Shown here: positions 24,845 to 33,231 of the stretch, piece by piece
Layout: each line of letters starts with the position of its first letter
How positions within the stretch are numbered: position 1 is the first letter of the stretch
Assembly: GCA_031271005.1 (NCBI GenBank)
Contig: JAISWT010000107.1
Coordinates: 1-37,494, forward strand
Source of the DNA: Prevotellaceae bacterium
GTDB taxonomy: Bacteria > Bacteroidota > Bacteroidia > Bacteroidales > Paludibacteraceae
Reading direction: 5' to 3'
DNA length: 37,494 nt
The notes under the pieces: model-generated
Database searches by the model: none
The model's input: the letters and a program-made list of their open reading frames with translations, nothing else
What the model was told of the DNA's origin: nothing
Translations under genes and position numbers: made by a program

Positions 24845-25396
24845 ATGATGCCAGTATTATTGCATACCTGCTGCGCACCCTGCTCTGCATCTGTTATTGA
24901 ATGGTTGCTGATAAACAACTATCAACCAACGCTTTACTTTTTCAACCCAAATATTTTCCCAAAAAACGAGTACGAAATTCGCAAAAACGAACTCCTTCGT
25001 TATGCACAAACGCTCAAACTCTCTGCCGTTGATGATGATTACAATCACACGCACTGGCTCGTGCAGATAGCCGGTTACGAGCGCGAACCTGAACGCGGGC
25101 AGAGATGTGCTATCTGCTTCAAAATCAGAATGATGGCTACTGCCACGCAAGCACACAAACTCGCAATCCCGACGTTTGCTACAACGCTCGCCTCCTCGCG
25201 ATGGAAAAACATTGAACAAATAAATACGGCTGGAACAGCAGCAGCAGAGAGATTTGAAAATATGAGTTTTTTGGCAAAAAACTGGCGCACAAACGGACTC
25301 GCCGACCGCAGAGCGCAACTGCTAAAAGAAAATAAGTTTTACAACCAGCAATATTGTGGCTGCGAATTTTCTGTGCGGAAAGAAAAAACAGTGTAG
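24845..25396 (+). CDS. queH: epoxyqueuosine reductase QueH
   Basis: Catalyses the last step of queuosine synthesis in tRNA, as the non-B12 alternative to QueG. The 183-residue protein has paired cysteines C9-C10 with C13 (LLHTCCAPC) and C88/C91 (QRCAICFKIRM), which bind the iron-sulfur cluster. LASSRWKNIEQIN and the C-terminal YCGCEFS are also typical. Either of the two adjacent ATGs (24845 or 24848) may be used. It follows marR closely and ends about 97 bases before the convergent tRNA gene. Confidence 0.93.
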   Translation: MMPVLLHTCCAPCSASVIEWLLINNYQPTLYFFNPNIFPKNEYEIRKNELLRYAQTLKLSAVDDDYNHTHWLVQIAGYEREPERGQRCAICFKIRMMATATQAHKLAIPTFATTLASSRWKNIEQINTAGTAAAERFENMSFLAKNWRTNGLADRRAQLLKENKFYNQQYCGCEFSVRKEKTV

Positions 25397-25492
25397 TTTT
25401 ACCATAAAAAAACTGCTCTAAAATTATTTATTCAATAAACTTAAAGCAGCGCTGAACGGCAATAAAATATTAGTATCTTTTAAAAAAAGAAG

Positions 25493-25566
25493 TGACTCTG
25501 GCGGGATTCTAACCCACAACCTTCTGATCCGTAGTCAGATGCTCTATACAGTTGAGCTACAGAGCC
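25493..25566 (-). tRNA. tRNA-Arg (anticodon ACG)
   Basis: A complete cloverleaf reads on the minus strand. The acceptor stem pairs GGCTCTG with CAGAGTC (one G-T pair), and the discriminator is A. The D stem is GCTC/GAGC, and the anticodon stem TCTGA/TCAGA encloses loop CTACGGA, giving anticodon ACG. The T stem is GTGGG/CCCGC. CCA is not encoded. The T loop reads TTAGAAT instead of TTCGAAT, so position 56 is A. The D loop reads AACTGTATA, which gives G18 and T19. A15 and T48 keep the Levitt pair. All stems are intact, so the gene looks functional despite the changed 19-56 pair. Confidence 0.96.
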
Positions 25567-25595
25567 ATTGAAAATTGTTTCCAATTTTGCGGCTG

Positions 25596-25627
25596 CAAAG
25601 TTACGGCTTTTTTTATTAAAAAGCAAA
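25596..25627 (-). promoter_or_regulatory. tRNA-Arg promoter
   Basis: On the minus strand TAACTTTG (25596-25603) is preceded, 20 bases upstream, by TTTG (25624-25627). Both parts match the Bacteroidota consensus. The start site would lie about 20 bases before the tRNA 5' end. Confidence 0.72.
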
Positions 25628-25652
25628 ATATTTTTTTAAAAAAATAAAAAAA

Positions 25653-26435
25653 ATGCACACAACAGAAGAAAAATTACAGGAATTTGGTCGTTTACTTGAT
25701 ATTCTTGACCGCTTACGTTGCGAATGTCCGTGGGACAGAGAGCAAACATTCGATTCGCTACGCGCACTAACCATCGAAGAGACCTACGAACTTGCCGATG
25801 CGATTATCGCAAAAGACAAGTTGCTCATTAAAAAAGAGTTGGGAGACGTGTTGCTGCACATAATTTTTTACGCAAAAATAGGCAGCGAAAGCGGCGACTT
25901 TGACATCGCCGATGTTTGTAAAGCCCTGTGCGACAAACTTATATATCGTCATCCGCACGTTTTCGGGACGGTTTCTGCCGACAATACAAAAACGGTGGAG
26001 CAAAACTGGGAAACGCTCAAATTGAAAGAAAAGGACGGCAACAGTTCGGTTCTCTCCGGCGTACCCAATGCGCTGCCCGCGCTGATAAAGGCTCACCGTA
26101 TCCAGGACAAAGCACGTAGCGCAGGATTCGACTGGGACAAGCCGGAGCAGGTGTGGGACAAGGTGCGCGAAGAAATGGACGAACTGCAAGCAGAAATTAC
26201 CGCGCACAATCCGGATAAAATGGAAGATGAGTTCGGCGACTTGCTGTTCAGCGTTATTAATGCCGCGCGTTTGTATGGCATAAACCCCGAAAACGCGCTT
26301 GAACGCACTAACCGCAAATTTATCAAACGCTTTAACTATATGGAAACCAAAACATTGGCACAAGGTAAAGATTTGAAAAAAATGTCGCTCGAAGAAATGG
26401 AAGAAATTTGGCAGCAGGCAAAAAGTATTGACTGA
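25653..26435 (+). CDS. mazG: nucleoside triphosphate pyrophosphohydrolase
   Basis: Hydrolyses non-canonical or excess (d)NTPs to monophosphates. The 260-residue protein has two MazG domains. The first has RLRCECPWDREQTFDSLRAL and the metal ligands in EETYELADAI and KKELGDVLLHI. The second has REEMDELQAEI and EDEFGDLLFSVINAARLYG. AHRIQDKARSAGFDWD links them, as is typical. The start directly behind an A-rich run has no Shine-Dalgarno sequence. Confidence 0.96.
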   Translation: MHTTEEKLQEFGRLLDILDRLRCECPWDREQTFDSLRALTIEETYELADAIIAKDKLLIKKELGDVLLHIIFYAKIGSESGDFDIADVCKALCDKLIYRHPHVFGTVSADNTKTVEQNWETLKLKEKDGNSSVLSGVPNALPALIKAHRIQDKARSAGFDWDKPEQVWDKVREEMDELQAEITAHNPDKMEDEFGDLLFSVINAARLYGINPENALERTNRKFIKRFNYMETKTLAQGKDLKKMSLEEMEEIWQQAKSID

Positions 26436-26524
26436 CAAATAACAGCCTGACAGATATTTGTATGCCATCAAATATCCGCGTAATTATTTTCGGGGAAGCG
26501 GGCATATTTTTGAAAACATTTTAT

Positions 26525-26532
26525 TACTTTTG
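26525..26532 (+). promoter_or_regulatory. lpxD promoter -7 element
   Basis: TACTTTTG matches TAnnTTTG and lies 21 bases before the lpxD start codon. Confidence 0.55.
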
Positions 26533-26553
26533 TAAAAATTTTTATTTAAGAAC

Positions 26554-27606
26554 ATGGAATTTACCGCATACCAAATTGCCGACTTCTTGCAGGGAACAAT
26601 TGAGGGCAATCCGAATGTGAAAATTAATGATTTTGCCAAAATTGAAGAGGGGAGAGCGGGCACGCTTTGTTTTCTGGCAAATCCGAAATATAATAACTAT
26701 ATATATGATACTCAGGCAACTATCATTCTTGTAAATAAAGATTTTGTTGCCGAGAAGCCCGTTAGTGCAACATTAATTCGCGTAGAGAATGCTTACGAGG
26801 CAGTTGCTAAATTACTCGCTTTTTACGAGAAGCATACAGAAAAAGCGCTTACGGGGATTTCGCAACTCGCGTTCGTTGCGCCGACTGCCAAAGTGGGCAA
26901 AAACGCTTATATTGAGCAGTTTGTAGTTATTGGAGAAGGGGTAGAGATAGGCGACAATGCTAAAATATTCGCACGCGGAACAATAAGCGAAAACGTGAAA
27001 ATAGGCGACAACGCCACCATCTTTTCGGGAGTATCTATTTATAAAGACTGTATTATAGGCAACAATTGCACCCTGCATTCGGGCGTGGTGATTGGCGCAG
27101 ACGGATTTGGATTTGTGCCCACTGATGACGGAACGTATAAAAAAATCCCGCAACTTGGCAATGTTATTATAGAAGATGACGTTGAAATAGGTGCAAACAG
27201 TACTATCGACCGCGCAACAATGGGCAGTACTGTTATTCGCAAAGGGGTGAAACTTGACAACCTCGTTCAGATTGCCCATAATGTCGATATTGGCGAAAAT
27301 ACCGTTATTGCCGCGCAAAGTGGCATTGCCGGCTCAACAAAAACAGGCAAAAACTGCATGTTTGCAGGGCAGGTAGGCATCGCAGGGCATCTCACTGTTG
27401 CAGACGGAACAAAACTCGGCGCACAAACAGGCGTGGCAGGCTCTATAAAAACCCCAAATACCATATATCAAGGTACGCCAGCTGTACCTGTGGGCATCTT
27501 CAGACGCTCATCGGTGGTCTATAAGTCGCTGCCGGAAATGCAAAATACCATCATTCAACTGGAAAAGCGCATCAAAAACTTGGAAGAAAAACTGTATAAG
27601 AATTAA
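26554..27606 (+). CDS. lpxD: UDP-3-O-(3-hydroxyacyl)glucosamine N-acyltransferase
   Basis: Adds the second acyl chain in lipid A synthesis, after LpxC. The 350-residue protein has an N-terminal uridine-binding domain (1 to about 100), then a left-handed beta helix of hexapeptide repeats (about 108-315). [15 protein letters not shown] and the catalytic-histidine region [20 protein letters not shown] (interrupted here) are diagnostic. The C-terminus is a helix ([16 protein letters not shown]). Its TAA stop lies inside the first unit of a heptamer array. Confidence 0.97.
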   Translation: MEFTAYQIADFLQGTIEGNPNVKINDFAKIEEGRAGTLCFLANPKYNNYIYDTQATIILVNKDFVAEKPVSATLIRVENAYEAVAKLLAFYEKHTEKALTGISQLAFVAPTAKVGKNAYIEQFVVIGEGVEIGDNAKIFARGTISENVKIGDNATIFSGVSIYKDCIIGNNCTLHSGVVIGADGFGFVPTDDGTYKKIPQLGNVIIEDDVEIGANSTIDRATMGSTVIRKGVKLDNLVQIAHNVDIGENTVIAAQSGIAGSTKTGKNCMFAGQVGIAGHLTVADGTKLGAQTGVAGSIKTPNTIYQGTPAVPVGIFRRSSVVYKSLPEMQNTIIQLEKRIKNLEEKLYKN

Positions 27607-27655
27607 GAATTGAGAATTGAGAATTAATAACTAAACTCTAAACTCTAATAATTAA
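27599..27655. repeat. heptamer array joining lpxD to the yebC-like gene
   Basis: From the lpxD stop onward every base fits a seven-base frame: GAATTAA, GAATTGA, GAATTGA, GAATTAA, TAACTAA, ACTCTAA, ACTCTAA, TAATTAA. The first unit contains the lpxD stop codon, and the next in-phase bases reach the start codon at 27660. Every unit ends in TAA or TGA. Confidence 0.9.
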
Positions 27656-27659
27656 AAAT

Positions 27660-28373
27660 ATGGGAAGAGCGTTTGAATACCGCAAGGCTACCAAAATGAA
27701 ACGCTGGAGCAATATGGCTCGCGTTTTCACAAAACTTGGAAAACAAATAACCATTGCTGTCAAAGAAGGCGGCTCTGATGCAGACACAAATCCGCGTTTG
27801 CGTGTGCTGATTCAGCAGACAAAGAAAGAGAACATGCCCAAAGAGACCGTTGAACGCGCAATAAAGAAAGCGATTTCAAAGGATGAAAATGACTACAAAG
27901 AAATAGTGTATGAGGGATACGCACCCCACGGCATCGCGCTGCTGGTGGAAACGGCTACCGACAACCCCACGCGCACCGTTGCAAATGTGCGCAGTTATTT
28001 CAACAAATTGGGCGGCTCGCTTGGCACGAGCGGCTCGGTGCAGTTTATGTTTGAACACAAGTGCGTGTTCCGCATTGCGCAAAAAAACGGCGTCTCACTC
28101 GAAGACCTTGAACTTGAACTGATTGACTGCGGCGTTGATGAACTCGAAAATGACGAAGACGCAATAATGCTCTACGGAGATTTCGCTAACTATTCTTCTA
28201 TCCAGAAATATCTGGAAGAAAACGGATTCGAAATTTTCAGCGCCGAATTTGAATACATTCCTAACGAATACAAACAATTAACTGACGTACAGAAAGCATC
28301 TGTTGTAAAATTGATTGACAAAATAGAAGAAGATGAAGACGTGCAAAACGTGTTTCACAATATGGCAGAGTAA
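27660..28373 (+). CDS. YebC/PmpR (TACO1) family protein
   Basis: A 237-residue protein of the widespread YebC family, whose members act as transcriptional regulators or in relief of ribosome stalling. The N-terminus MGRAFEYRKATKMKRWSNMA is a Bacteroidota variant. NPRLRVLIQQTKKENMPKET, YEGYAPHGIALLVETATDNP and RSYFNKLGGSLGTSGSVQFM match the three-domain family. It lies 53 bases after lpxD with only a heptamer array between, and may be transcribed together with it. Confidence 0.95.
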   Translation: MGRAFEYRKATKMKRWSNMARVFTKLGKQITIAVKEGGSDADTNPRLRVLIQQTKKENMPKETVERAIKKAISKDENDYKEIVYEGYAPHGIALLVETATDNPTRTVANVRSYFNKLGGSLGTSGSVQFMFEHKCVFRIAQKNGVSLEDLELELIDCGVDELENDEDAIMLYGDFANYSSIQKYLEENGFEIFSAEFEYIPNEYKQLTDVQKASVVKLIDKIEEDEDVQNVFHNMAE

Positions 28374-28439
28374 AGATAGTTTTCAGTTATCAGAAAATAC
28401 AATTTATTTAAAATTAAAATTCAATAAATTGCTTAATTT

Positions 28440-28898
28440 ATGCAGGACTACAGTCAGTTAGACATTGTAAACGAAACTTTTACGGCATTTTTGGCAAAGA
28501 AAAAACTGCGCAAAACAGTTGAGCGTTTTGCCATTTTGGAACTTATTTACAGCGCTGACGGACATTTTTCTGCCGAGTCGCTGTTTGAAGATATACAAAA
28601 ATCGCATCGCATAAGTTTAGCCACAGTGTACAACACACTCGAATTGTTGCTCGAATGTCATCTGATTGTAAGACATCAACTGTCCAAGCAAATAGCGCAG
28701 TACAAAAAAGCGATTGGCAGCAATATGAACCACCACTTGGTATGCACGCACTGCGGACGCATACGCGAATTTTCCGACAAAAACATCAAAATTGCCGTTA
28801 AATCAAGACGCTATGCAAATTTTGAGTTCAATAATTATTCGCTATATGTATATGGATTGTGCGCTAATTGTTTGAAAAACAGCGATGTAAAGAAATAA
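28440..28898 (+). CDS. Fur family transcriptional regulator
   Basis: A 152-residue metal-responsive repressor. The winged helix contains HFSAESLFEDIQKSHRISLA and VYNTLELLLE. The dimerisation domain has NHHLVCTHCGRIREF, and structural zinc is likely held by C102/C105 and C141/C144. Fur, Zur and PerR cannot be separated here because the deciding ligands are shared. It follows the YebC-like gene by 66 bases, and a mobile-like element begins about 50 bases after its stop. Confidence 0.9.
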   Translation: MQDYSQLDIVNETFTAFLAKKKLRKTVERFAILELIYSADGHFSAESLFEDIQKSHRISLATVYNTLELLLECHLIVRHQLSKQIAQYKKAIGSNMNHHLVCTHCGRIREFSDKNIKIAVKSRRYANFEFNNYSLYVYGLCANCLKNSDVKK

Positions 28899-28946
28899 TA
28901 TCTGCCCCCATCTCTGACATATACAATATCAATAAAAATTTTTCAG

Positions 28947-29128
28947 GGGGTTGTCTCAAAAAGTCAATTTTACCACAAAGAATAGATGTTGAAAACCCAC
29001 ACTTTGTGTTCATTGTGCAACCTCCCGCCAAAGCGGGAGGTTTCGCAAGGTGCGCAAAGTTTGTCTCGCCAAAGCAATAATGCTTTGTGTTCTTTGTGAT
29101 GAAAAAAATTTGACTTTTGAAATGCCCC
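28947..29128. mobile_element. MITE-like element, decayed ends
   Basis: The left end GGGGTTGTCTCAAAA and the right end TTTTGAAATGCCCC keep the family pattern with a few changes. The central palindrome CCTCCCGCCAAAGCGGGAGG lies in the middle. There is no coding capacity. Confidence 0.7.
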
Positions 29129-29158
29129 AGCGAGGTGTTAAATTTTGTTTACATCTAT

Positions 29159-29190
29159 AAAAAACAGGGGCAAAAATTTTTTGTCCCTGT
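29159..29190 (-). terminator. terminator of the broken surface-protein gene
   Basis: ACAGGG (29164-29169) pairs with CCCTGT (29185-29190), extended by A/T pairs in the centre. On the minus strand it is followed by a T-run. On the plus strand a second small stem (CCTGA/TCAGG with ATTTTT, about 29196-29213) points the other way. Confidence 0.65.
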
Positions 29191-29245
29191 CTGCGCCTGA
29201 AAGTCAGGATTTTTATCAGCTTTCAAATATACATCGCTTGCCTTT

Positions 29246-29947
29246 TTACTGTGGAGGCAACGGGGCTTCAATCATATATTGGGCACGAAAATAAATGTAA
29301 TTTCCGCCATTTGCCTTTTCGCTATTTGGGTTGCCTTCCCATTGATGTCCCAAATCTGTACCGGGTACATTTTCAACAATAAACACACCATCGAAATTGC
29401 GGATGTTGCCAGTAAAGTAAACCGCATACTTAAGATGCTCTGTTGCAACTTCTTTCATCGCTCCAACACCTGAAAATGTCGAGTGCGTAGTAGGTCTGTA
29501 TGGGGGCTTTATATAAAATATCTGGAAATCTAAAATTTGTCCATTGGGTTGAATAATTGGCATGGTCGAACTGCCGTGATATACCAGCCAGCCCGATATA
29601 CTGACGATGTTTCCACATTGCATAAAAAACCATTCACTTGGGTCCGGCGCTTCCCAGCCCGCTGCAAGTATAATATAATCGTTTAGAAGCTGTGGTCCCG
29701 GAATGGTTTCGCATCTGGTGGGATTTGTCCATGTCCCTTCGCCGTCAACATTGCTTGTAAGCACTTTTTCTGCCGCCTCGTTGCCGTCAACAAGGCGGAT
29801 GCCTTTGCCTTTGACAGTTGCCGTGTCTTTTTGGACTATGTCCTAAGTCGTTTTCGGGGTTTCGGTGTTGATACCCACCTGCGCGGACAGAAATTGTCCG
29901 CCGCTTGTCAGGGCTAAAAAGCCCAAAATTAAAATACTTTTTTTCAT
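29246..29947 (-). pseudogene. secreted surface-type protein gene with one in-frame stop
   Basis: The frame starts at 29947 with a signal peptide (MKKSILILGFLALTSGGQFL) and continues QVGINTETPKTT. It then meets TAG at 29843-29845 and goes on in the same frame (DIVQKDTATVKGKGIRLVDG) to the stop at 29246. Proteins starting this way (VGINTxxPxxTLDI) are common in Bacteroidota surface and cell-wall-associated proteins, with leucine expected where the TAG stands. A single TTG-to-TAG change explains it. The remaining 199 codons carry no other stop or frameshift, so the damage is recent, a sequence error, or read through. Function unknown. Confidence 0.85.
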
Positions 29948-30000
29948 TTTTGTAAAAATTTAAAATTTAAAATGTTATTTTTTTAATAATTAATAATTCA

Positions 30001-30047
30001 AAATTGAGAATTGAGAATTGAGAATTGAGAATTGAGAATTGAGAATT
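30001..30047. repeat. heptamer array (ATTGAGA)
   Basis: Six perfect units of ATTGAGA plus edges, each with TGA on the plus strand. The unit is the same as in the array after lpxD. Confidence 0.95.
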
Positions 30048-30053
30048 ACATTC

Positions 30054-30137
30054 AATGAAAAATTAAAAATGAACAATGAAAAATTAATTAATTATTCATT
30101 TTTCATTATTAATTATTCATTATTCATTATTGCCTGC
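30054..30137. repeat. mixed heptamer run forming a hairpin (AATGAAA... TCATTAT)
   Basis: The first half is in AATGAAA/AATTAAA-type units and the second half in TCATTAT/TAATTAT units. The second half is close to the reverse complement of the first, so the whole folds back on itself. Confidence 0.75.
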
Positions 30138-30184
30138 TAATTGTTCACAGTTTTGCACACAAAAAGGCGGAACTTATTTTATCC

Positions 30185-30294
30185 GCTTCCGAAGGTATTA
30201 GACGCACCTTTGCACAAATAAGCAAGCCCGCCTACCGCGAGTATTTTTACTTATTCCTGTGCTTGAGGTGAAAAGTGTCTAATTTTTCGGAAGC
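30185..30294. other. 110-base imperfect palindrome, possible structured RNA or mobile remnant
   Basis: Four stem blocks pair in nested order: GCTTCCGAA with TTCGGAAGC, ATTAGAC with GTCTAAT, ACCT with AGGT, and GCACA with TGTGC followed by AATAAG with CTTATT. Short unpaired bulges separate them. The apex (about 27 bases) contains CCCGCCTACCGCGAG. A smaller stem (GCGGA/TCCGC) overlaps the left side. No coding sequence covers it. Confidence 0.7.
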
Positions 30295-30414
30295 AAAGAA
30301 TGAATAAAATGTCAATTCTTTAATTATTTATATTTCAATTATTTACATCATTTTTAATTGTTATTAATAATTCTCTGCAAATGTATTAATTTATTTTGTA
30401 AAAACAAAAAACAA

Positions 30415-30455
30415 AGAGGCTGCCTCAAGAAAATTAACTTTTGGGACAGTCTCTT
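30415..30455 (-). terminator. aspS terminator made from a mini element
   Basis: AGAGGCTGCCTCAAGA and CTTTTGGGACAGTCTCTT are inverted repeats matching the ends of the MITE-like family, with almost no interior. They lie directly beyond the aspS stop. A T-rich run follows on the minus strand (GTTTTTTGTTTTTAC), so the hairpin is well placed to end the aspS transcript. Confidence 0.75.
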
Positions 30456-30456
30456 T

Positions 30457-32211
30457 TTACTTCTTCGGTTCTACCTTCAAGCAAAGTTCGTCAAGTTGCG
30501 CGTTGTCAATTACCGAAGGTGCGTTAAGCATTACATCACGTCCTGCGTTGTTTTTTGGGAAGGCGATGCAGTCTCTGATGCTGTCCAGCCCTGCAAAAAG
30601 CGAAACGAACCTGTCTAATCCAAAAGCCACTCCTCCGTGCGGTGGTGCGCCATATTGAAATGCATTCATCAAAAATCCAAACTGCGCCTGCGCCTTTTCG
30701 GGAGTAAATCCTAACAGTTCAAACATTTTGTGCTGCAAATGGCTGTCGTGGATACGGATTGAGCCGCCGCCAAGTTCCACTCCATTGACTACCATATCGT
30801 AAGCGTTGGCGCGGACCGTGCCTGTTGCCGTGTCAAGTAGCGGCACGTCTTCGGCTTTTGGCGATGTAAATGGGTGGTGCATAGCATAATAACGTTGCGT
30901 ATCTTCGTCCCATTCAAAGAGCGGAAAGTCAATGACCCACAGCGGCGCGAACACGTTTTTGTCTGTCAACCCCAGTCGGTTGCCCATTTCGAGCCGCAGT
31001 TCGCCAAGTTGCTTCCGAGTTTTAGTGTTTGCACCTGCCAAAATCAGAAGCAAGTCGCCAGACTTGGCGTTCATTTGGGCTGCAATTTTTTTGAGTAAAT
31101 CCTGCGAAAGAAATTTATCGGCGCTCGACTTGAACGTCCCGTCATTGTCGCATCGCACATATATTAATCCTTTTGCACCTATCTGCGGGCGTTTTACAAA
31201 TTCGGTCAGTTCGTCAATTTGCTTGCGAGTATAACCGGCACAGCCTATTGCACAAATGCCTCCAACATATTCCGCCTCGTCCAAAACCGAGAATCCACAA
31301 TCTTTAACAATGTCTTTTAATTCAACAAACCGCATATCAAAACGAATATCCGGTTTATCAGAGCCGTAATATTTCATTGCATCGGCAAAAGTCATTCGCG
31401 GAAAGTCGCCTGCAAAATCAATGTTTTTTATGGATTTAAACAAATGTTTTACCAAACCCTCAAATATTTGCAAAATGTCGTCCTGCTCTACAAACGACAT
31501 TTCGCAGTCAATTTGCGTAAATTCGGGCTGTCGGTCAGCCCGCAAGTCCTCATCTCTGAAGCACTTTACAATCTGGAAGTAGCGGTCGAAGCCTGAAACC
31601 ATAAGCAATTGTTTGAGCGTTTGTGGCGACTGTGGCAGCGCGTAAAATTCGCCGGGATTCATGCGGCTTGGCACCACAAAGTCGCGTGCGCCTTCGGGAG
31701 TGCTGCCCACCAACACCGGCGTTTCAACTTCCAGAAAGCCGAGCGAATCGAGGTAGCGGCGAGTTTCAAAAGCCATCTGATGACGCAGATACAGATTCCG
31801 GCGCACAATGTTGCGGCGCAAGTCAAGGTAGCGGAACTTCATACGGAGGTCATCGCCGCCATCTGTATTGTCGTCAATGGTGAAAGGTGGCGTTTTTGAC
31901 TCGTTGAGCACAACAAGTTGCGACGCCAGAATCTCGACCTCGCCTGTAGGCAAATTGATGTTTTTGTTGCTGCGTTCACACACTTTGCCCGTAACCTGAA
32001 TAACATATTCGCGCCCAAGACGGCTCGCGCGCGCGCAGAGTTCGGCATCGTAACTCTCATCGAAAAGAAGTTGTGTTATTCCGTACCTGTCCCGCAGGTC
32101 GATAAAAATCATACCGCCCATTTTACGGCTTCTTTGCACCCAGCCAGCCAAAGTAACGGTTTTATTTACATCAGAAAGGCGAAGTTCGCCGCAAGTATTT
32201 GTTCTGTACAT
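30457..32211 (-). CDS. aspS: aspartyl-tRNA synthetase
   Basis: Charges tRNA-Asp. The 584-residue protein is the bacterial type. It has an N-terminal OB-fold anticodon-binding domain (1 to about 105, with [20 protein letters not shown]) and class II core motifs ([37 protein letters not shown]). The GAD insertion domain follows (about 285-410), and the C-terminal motif 3 is [16 protein letters not shown]. The family's expected length is 580-590. Whether it also charges tRNA-Asn cannot be told. Confidence 0.98.
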   Translation of the reverse strand: MYRTNTCGELRLSDVNKTVTLAGWVQRSRKMGGMIFIDLRDRYGITQLLFDESYDAELCARASRLGREYVIQVTGKVCERSNKNINLPTGEVEILASQLVVLNESKTPPFTIDDNTDGGDDLRMKFRYLDLRRNIVRRNLYLRHQMAFETRRYLDSLGFLEVETPVLVGSTPEGARDFVVPSRMNPGEFYALPQSPQTLKQLLMVSGFDRYFQIVKCFRDEDLRADRQPEFTQIDCEMSFVEQDDILQIFEGLVKHLFKSIKNIDFAGDFPRMTFADAMKYYGSDKPDIRFDMRFVELKDIVKDCGFSVLDEAEYVGGICAIGCAGYTRKQIDELTEFVKRPQIGAKGLIYVRCDNDGTFKSSADKFLSQDLLKKIAAQMNAKSGDLLLILAGANTKTRKQLGELRLEMGNRLGLTDKNVFAPLWVIDFPLFEWDEDTQRYYAMHHPFTSPKAEDVPLLDTATGTVRANAYDMVVNGVELGGGSIRIHDSHLQHKMFELLGFTPEKAQAQFGFLMNAFQYGAPPHGGVAFGLDRFVSLFAGLDSIRDCIAFPKNNAGRDVMLNAPSVIDNAQLDELCLKVEPKK

Positions 32212-32218
32212 ATTTTTT

Positions 32219-32240
32219 TATAATTAACAATTAATAATTA
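32219..32240. repeat. short heptamer run upstream of aspS
   Basis: Three in-phase units, ATAATTA, ACAATTA, ATAATTA, next to the aspS start. This is one of the weakest examples. Confidence 0.45.
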
Positions 32241-32278
32241 CTACTTATGCAATAATTAGTTAAAATATTCTCAATTTC

Positions 32279-33181
32279 TTATCCTCTCAAATTCATTCCT
32301 GCCAAAACCGTGTCTACGCACAGATTCATCACGGCGCTTTCTTCGCCCGCCATCGCGAATCCGCATCTGTGGCACACGCCGGCAGCGCGTCCCTGACATT
32401 CGGCGTAGCGTGTTCCGTCTGCCATGATAAAGTTTGTCATCCAACACTGTTTTTTGAATTTTAAATCCTTCATACGTTTAATCCCTGATACAGAGTTCAT
32501 TATGGGATAGCCGGCACGTTTTTTGGCGATAACCAAATCTATAATTTTGCAACGCTTGTCCCGGTCGAGGAACAGGTCTTCGCTGCCTTCAAAGGGCGTG
32601 TGAAAATTAATTGATATAGATTTGATGTGCGGGTTGTTTTTGGCAAATTCAATGGTTTGCTCAACGCTTTCGTAATTTCGCGAATTAACTACCATGTTTA
32701 CGCTCAACTCTTTATGATTTGCGGTCTCAATATTTTTAACAAGTTTTTCGAATGCACCCTCGCCGCGAATATCATCGTGGTAAGCGCCAATGCCGTCCAA
32801 ACTGACCCATATACTGTCCGCTTCGCTGTCGGCAAACGGACGCTGGGCGTTAGTAGTAACAGTTGTGGAAAAGAACCCGATTCTTTTTGCCAAACGTATC
32901 AAATCGTTAAGATTTTTACCGTCTTGGCGCCACAAAGTCGGCTCGCCGCCCTCAAAATCAACAAAGCGTGAACCCAACCGATACGAATACTCCAACTCTT
33001 CTTTGATTTGCGCAAATCTTTTGATTGTTGGCATGGTTTTGGCATAAATAGTGCAATGTCTGCATTTCAGGTTACACTGGTCGTTGATAAACAACACTGT
33101 TTGCAAGGGCTTTCTTTGTCCTAAAAACTTTGCTTGCAAAAACCACAAAGGCAGGTAAAATAATGATTTAAAGTTTTTCAT
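32279..33181 (-). CDS. radical SAM protein with C-terminal cysteine cluster
   Basis: A 300-residue radical SAM enzyme of the MoaA/HpnH-like type. The cluster ligands are C36, C40 and C43 (CNLKCRHC). FVDFEGGEPTLWR is the family's GGE motif, and SIWVSLDGIGAYHDDIRGEG the following strand. The C-terminus has further cysteines (QCWMTNFIMADGTRYAEC, then GVCHRCGF) that could hold an auxiliary cluster. The N-terminal 20 residues are hydrophobic (FYLPLWFLQAKFL), suggesting membrane contact. The substrate is unknown. It is followed by aspS and preceded by the YjbQ gene, all on one strand. Confidence 0.85.
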   Translation of the reverse strand: MKNFKSLFYLPLWFLQAKFLGQRKPLQTVLFINDQCNLKCRHCTIYAKTMPTIKRFAQIKEELEYSYRLGSRFVDFEGGEPTLWRQDGKNLNDLIRLAKRIGFFSTTVTTNAQRPFADSEADSIWVSLDGIGAYHDDIRGEGAFEKLVKNIETANHKELSVNMVVNSRNYESVEQTIEFAKNNPHIKSISINFHTPFEGSEDLFLDRDKRCKIIDLVIAKKRAGYPIMNSVSGIKRMKDLKFKKQCWMTNFIMADGTRYAECQGRAAGVCHRCGFAMAGEESAVMNLCVDTVLAGMNLRG

Positions 33182-33231
33182 CTGTCAAAAAAAAATGGAT
33201 TACGAAGTTAATAATAAAAACTCTGATTTTT

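Larger units (their letters stand above)
29948..30456. other. 509-base gap with arrays and a large imperfect palindrome
   Basis: No gene is visible. It contains the heptamer arrays 30001-30047 and 30054-30137, an imperfect palindrome (30185-30294), AT-rich sequence, and a short element at 30415-30455 that doubles as the aspS terminator. Confidence 0.75.

Noticed and set aside
30358..30618. 86-codon plus-strand frame at the aspS end
   Set aside because: It is mostly antisense to aspS and the mini repeat; no protein-like features.
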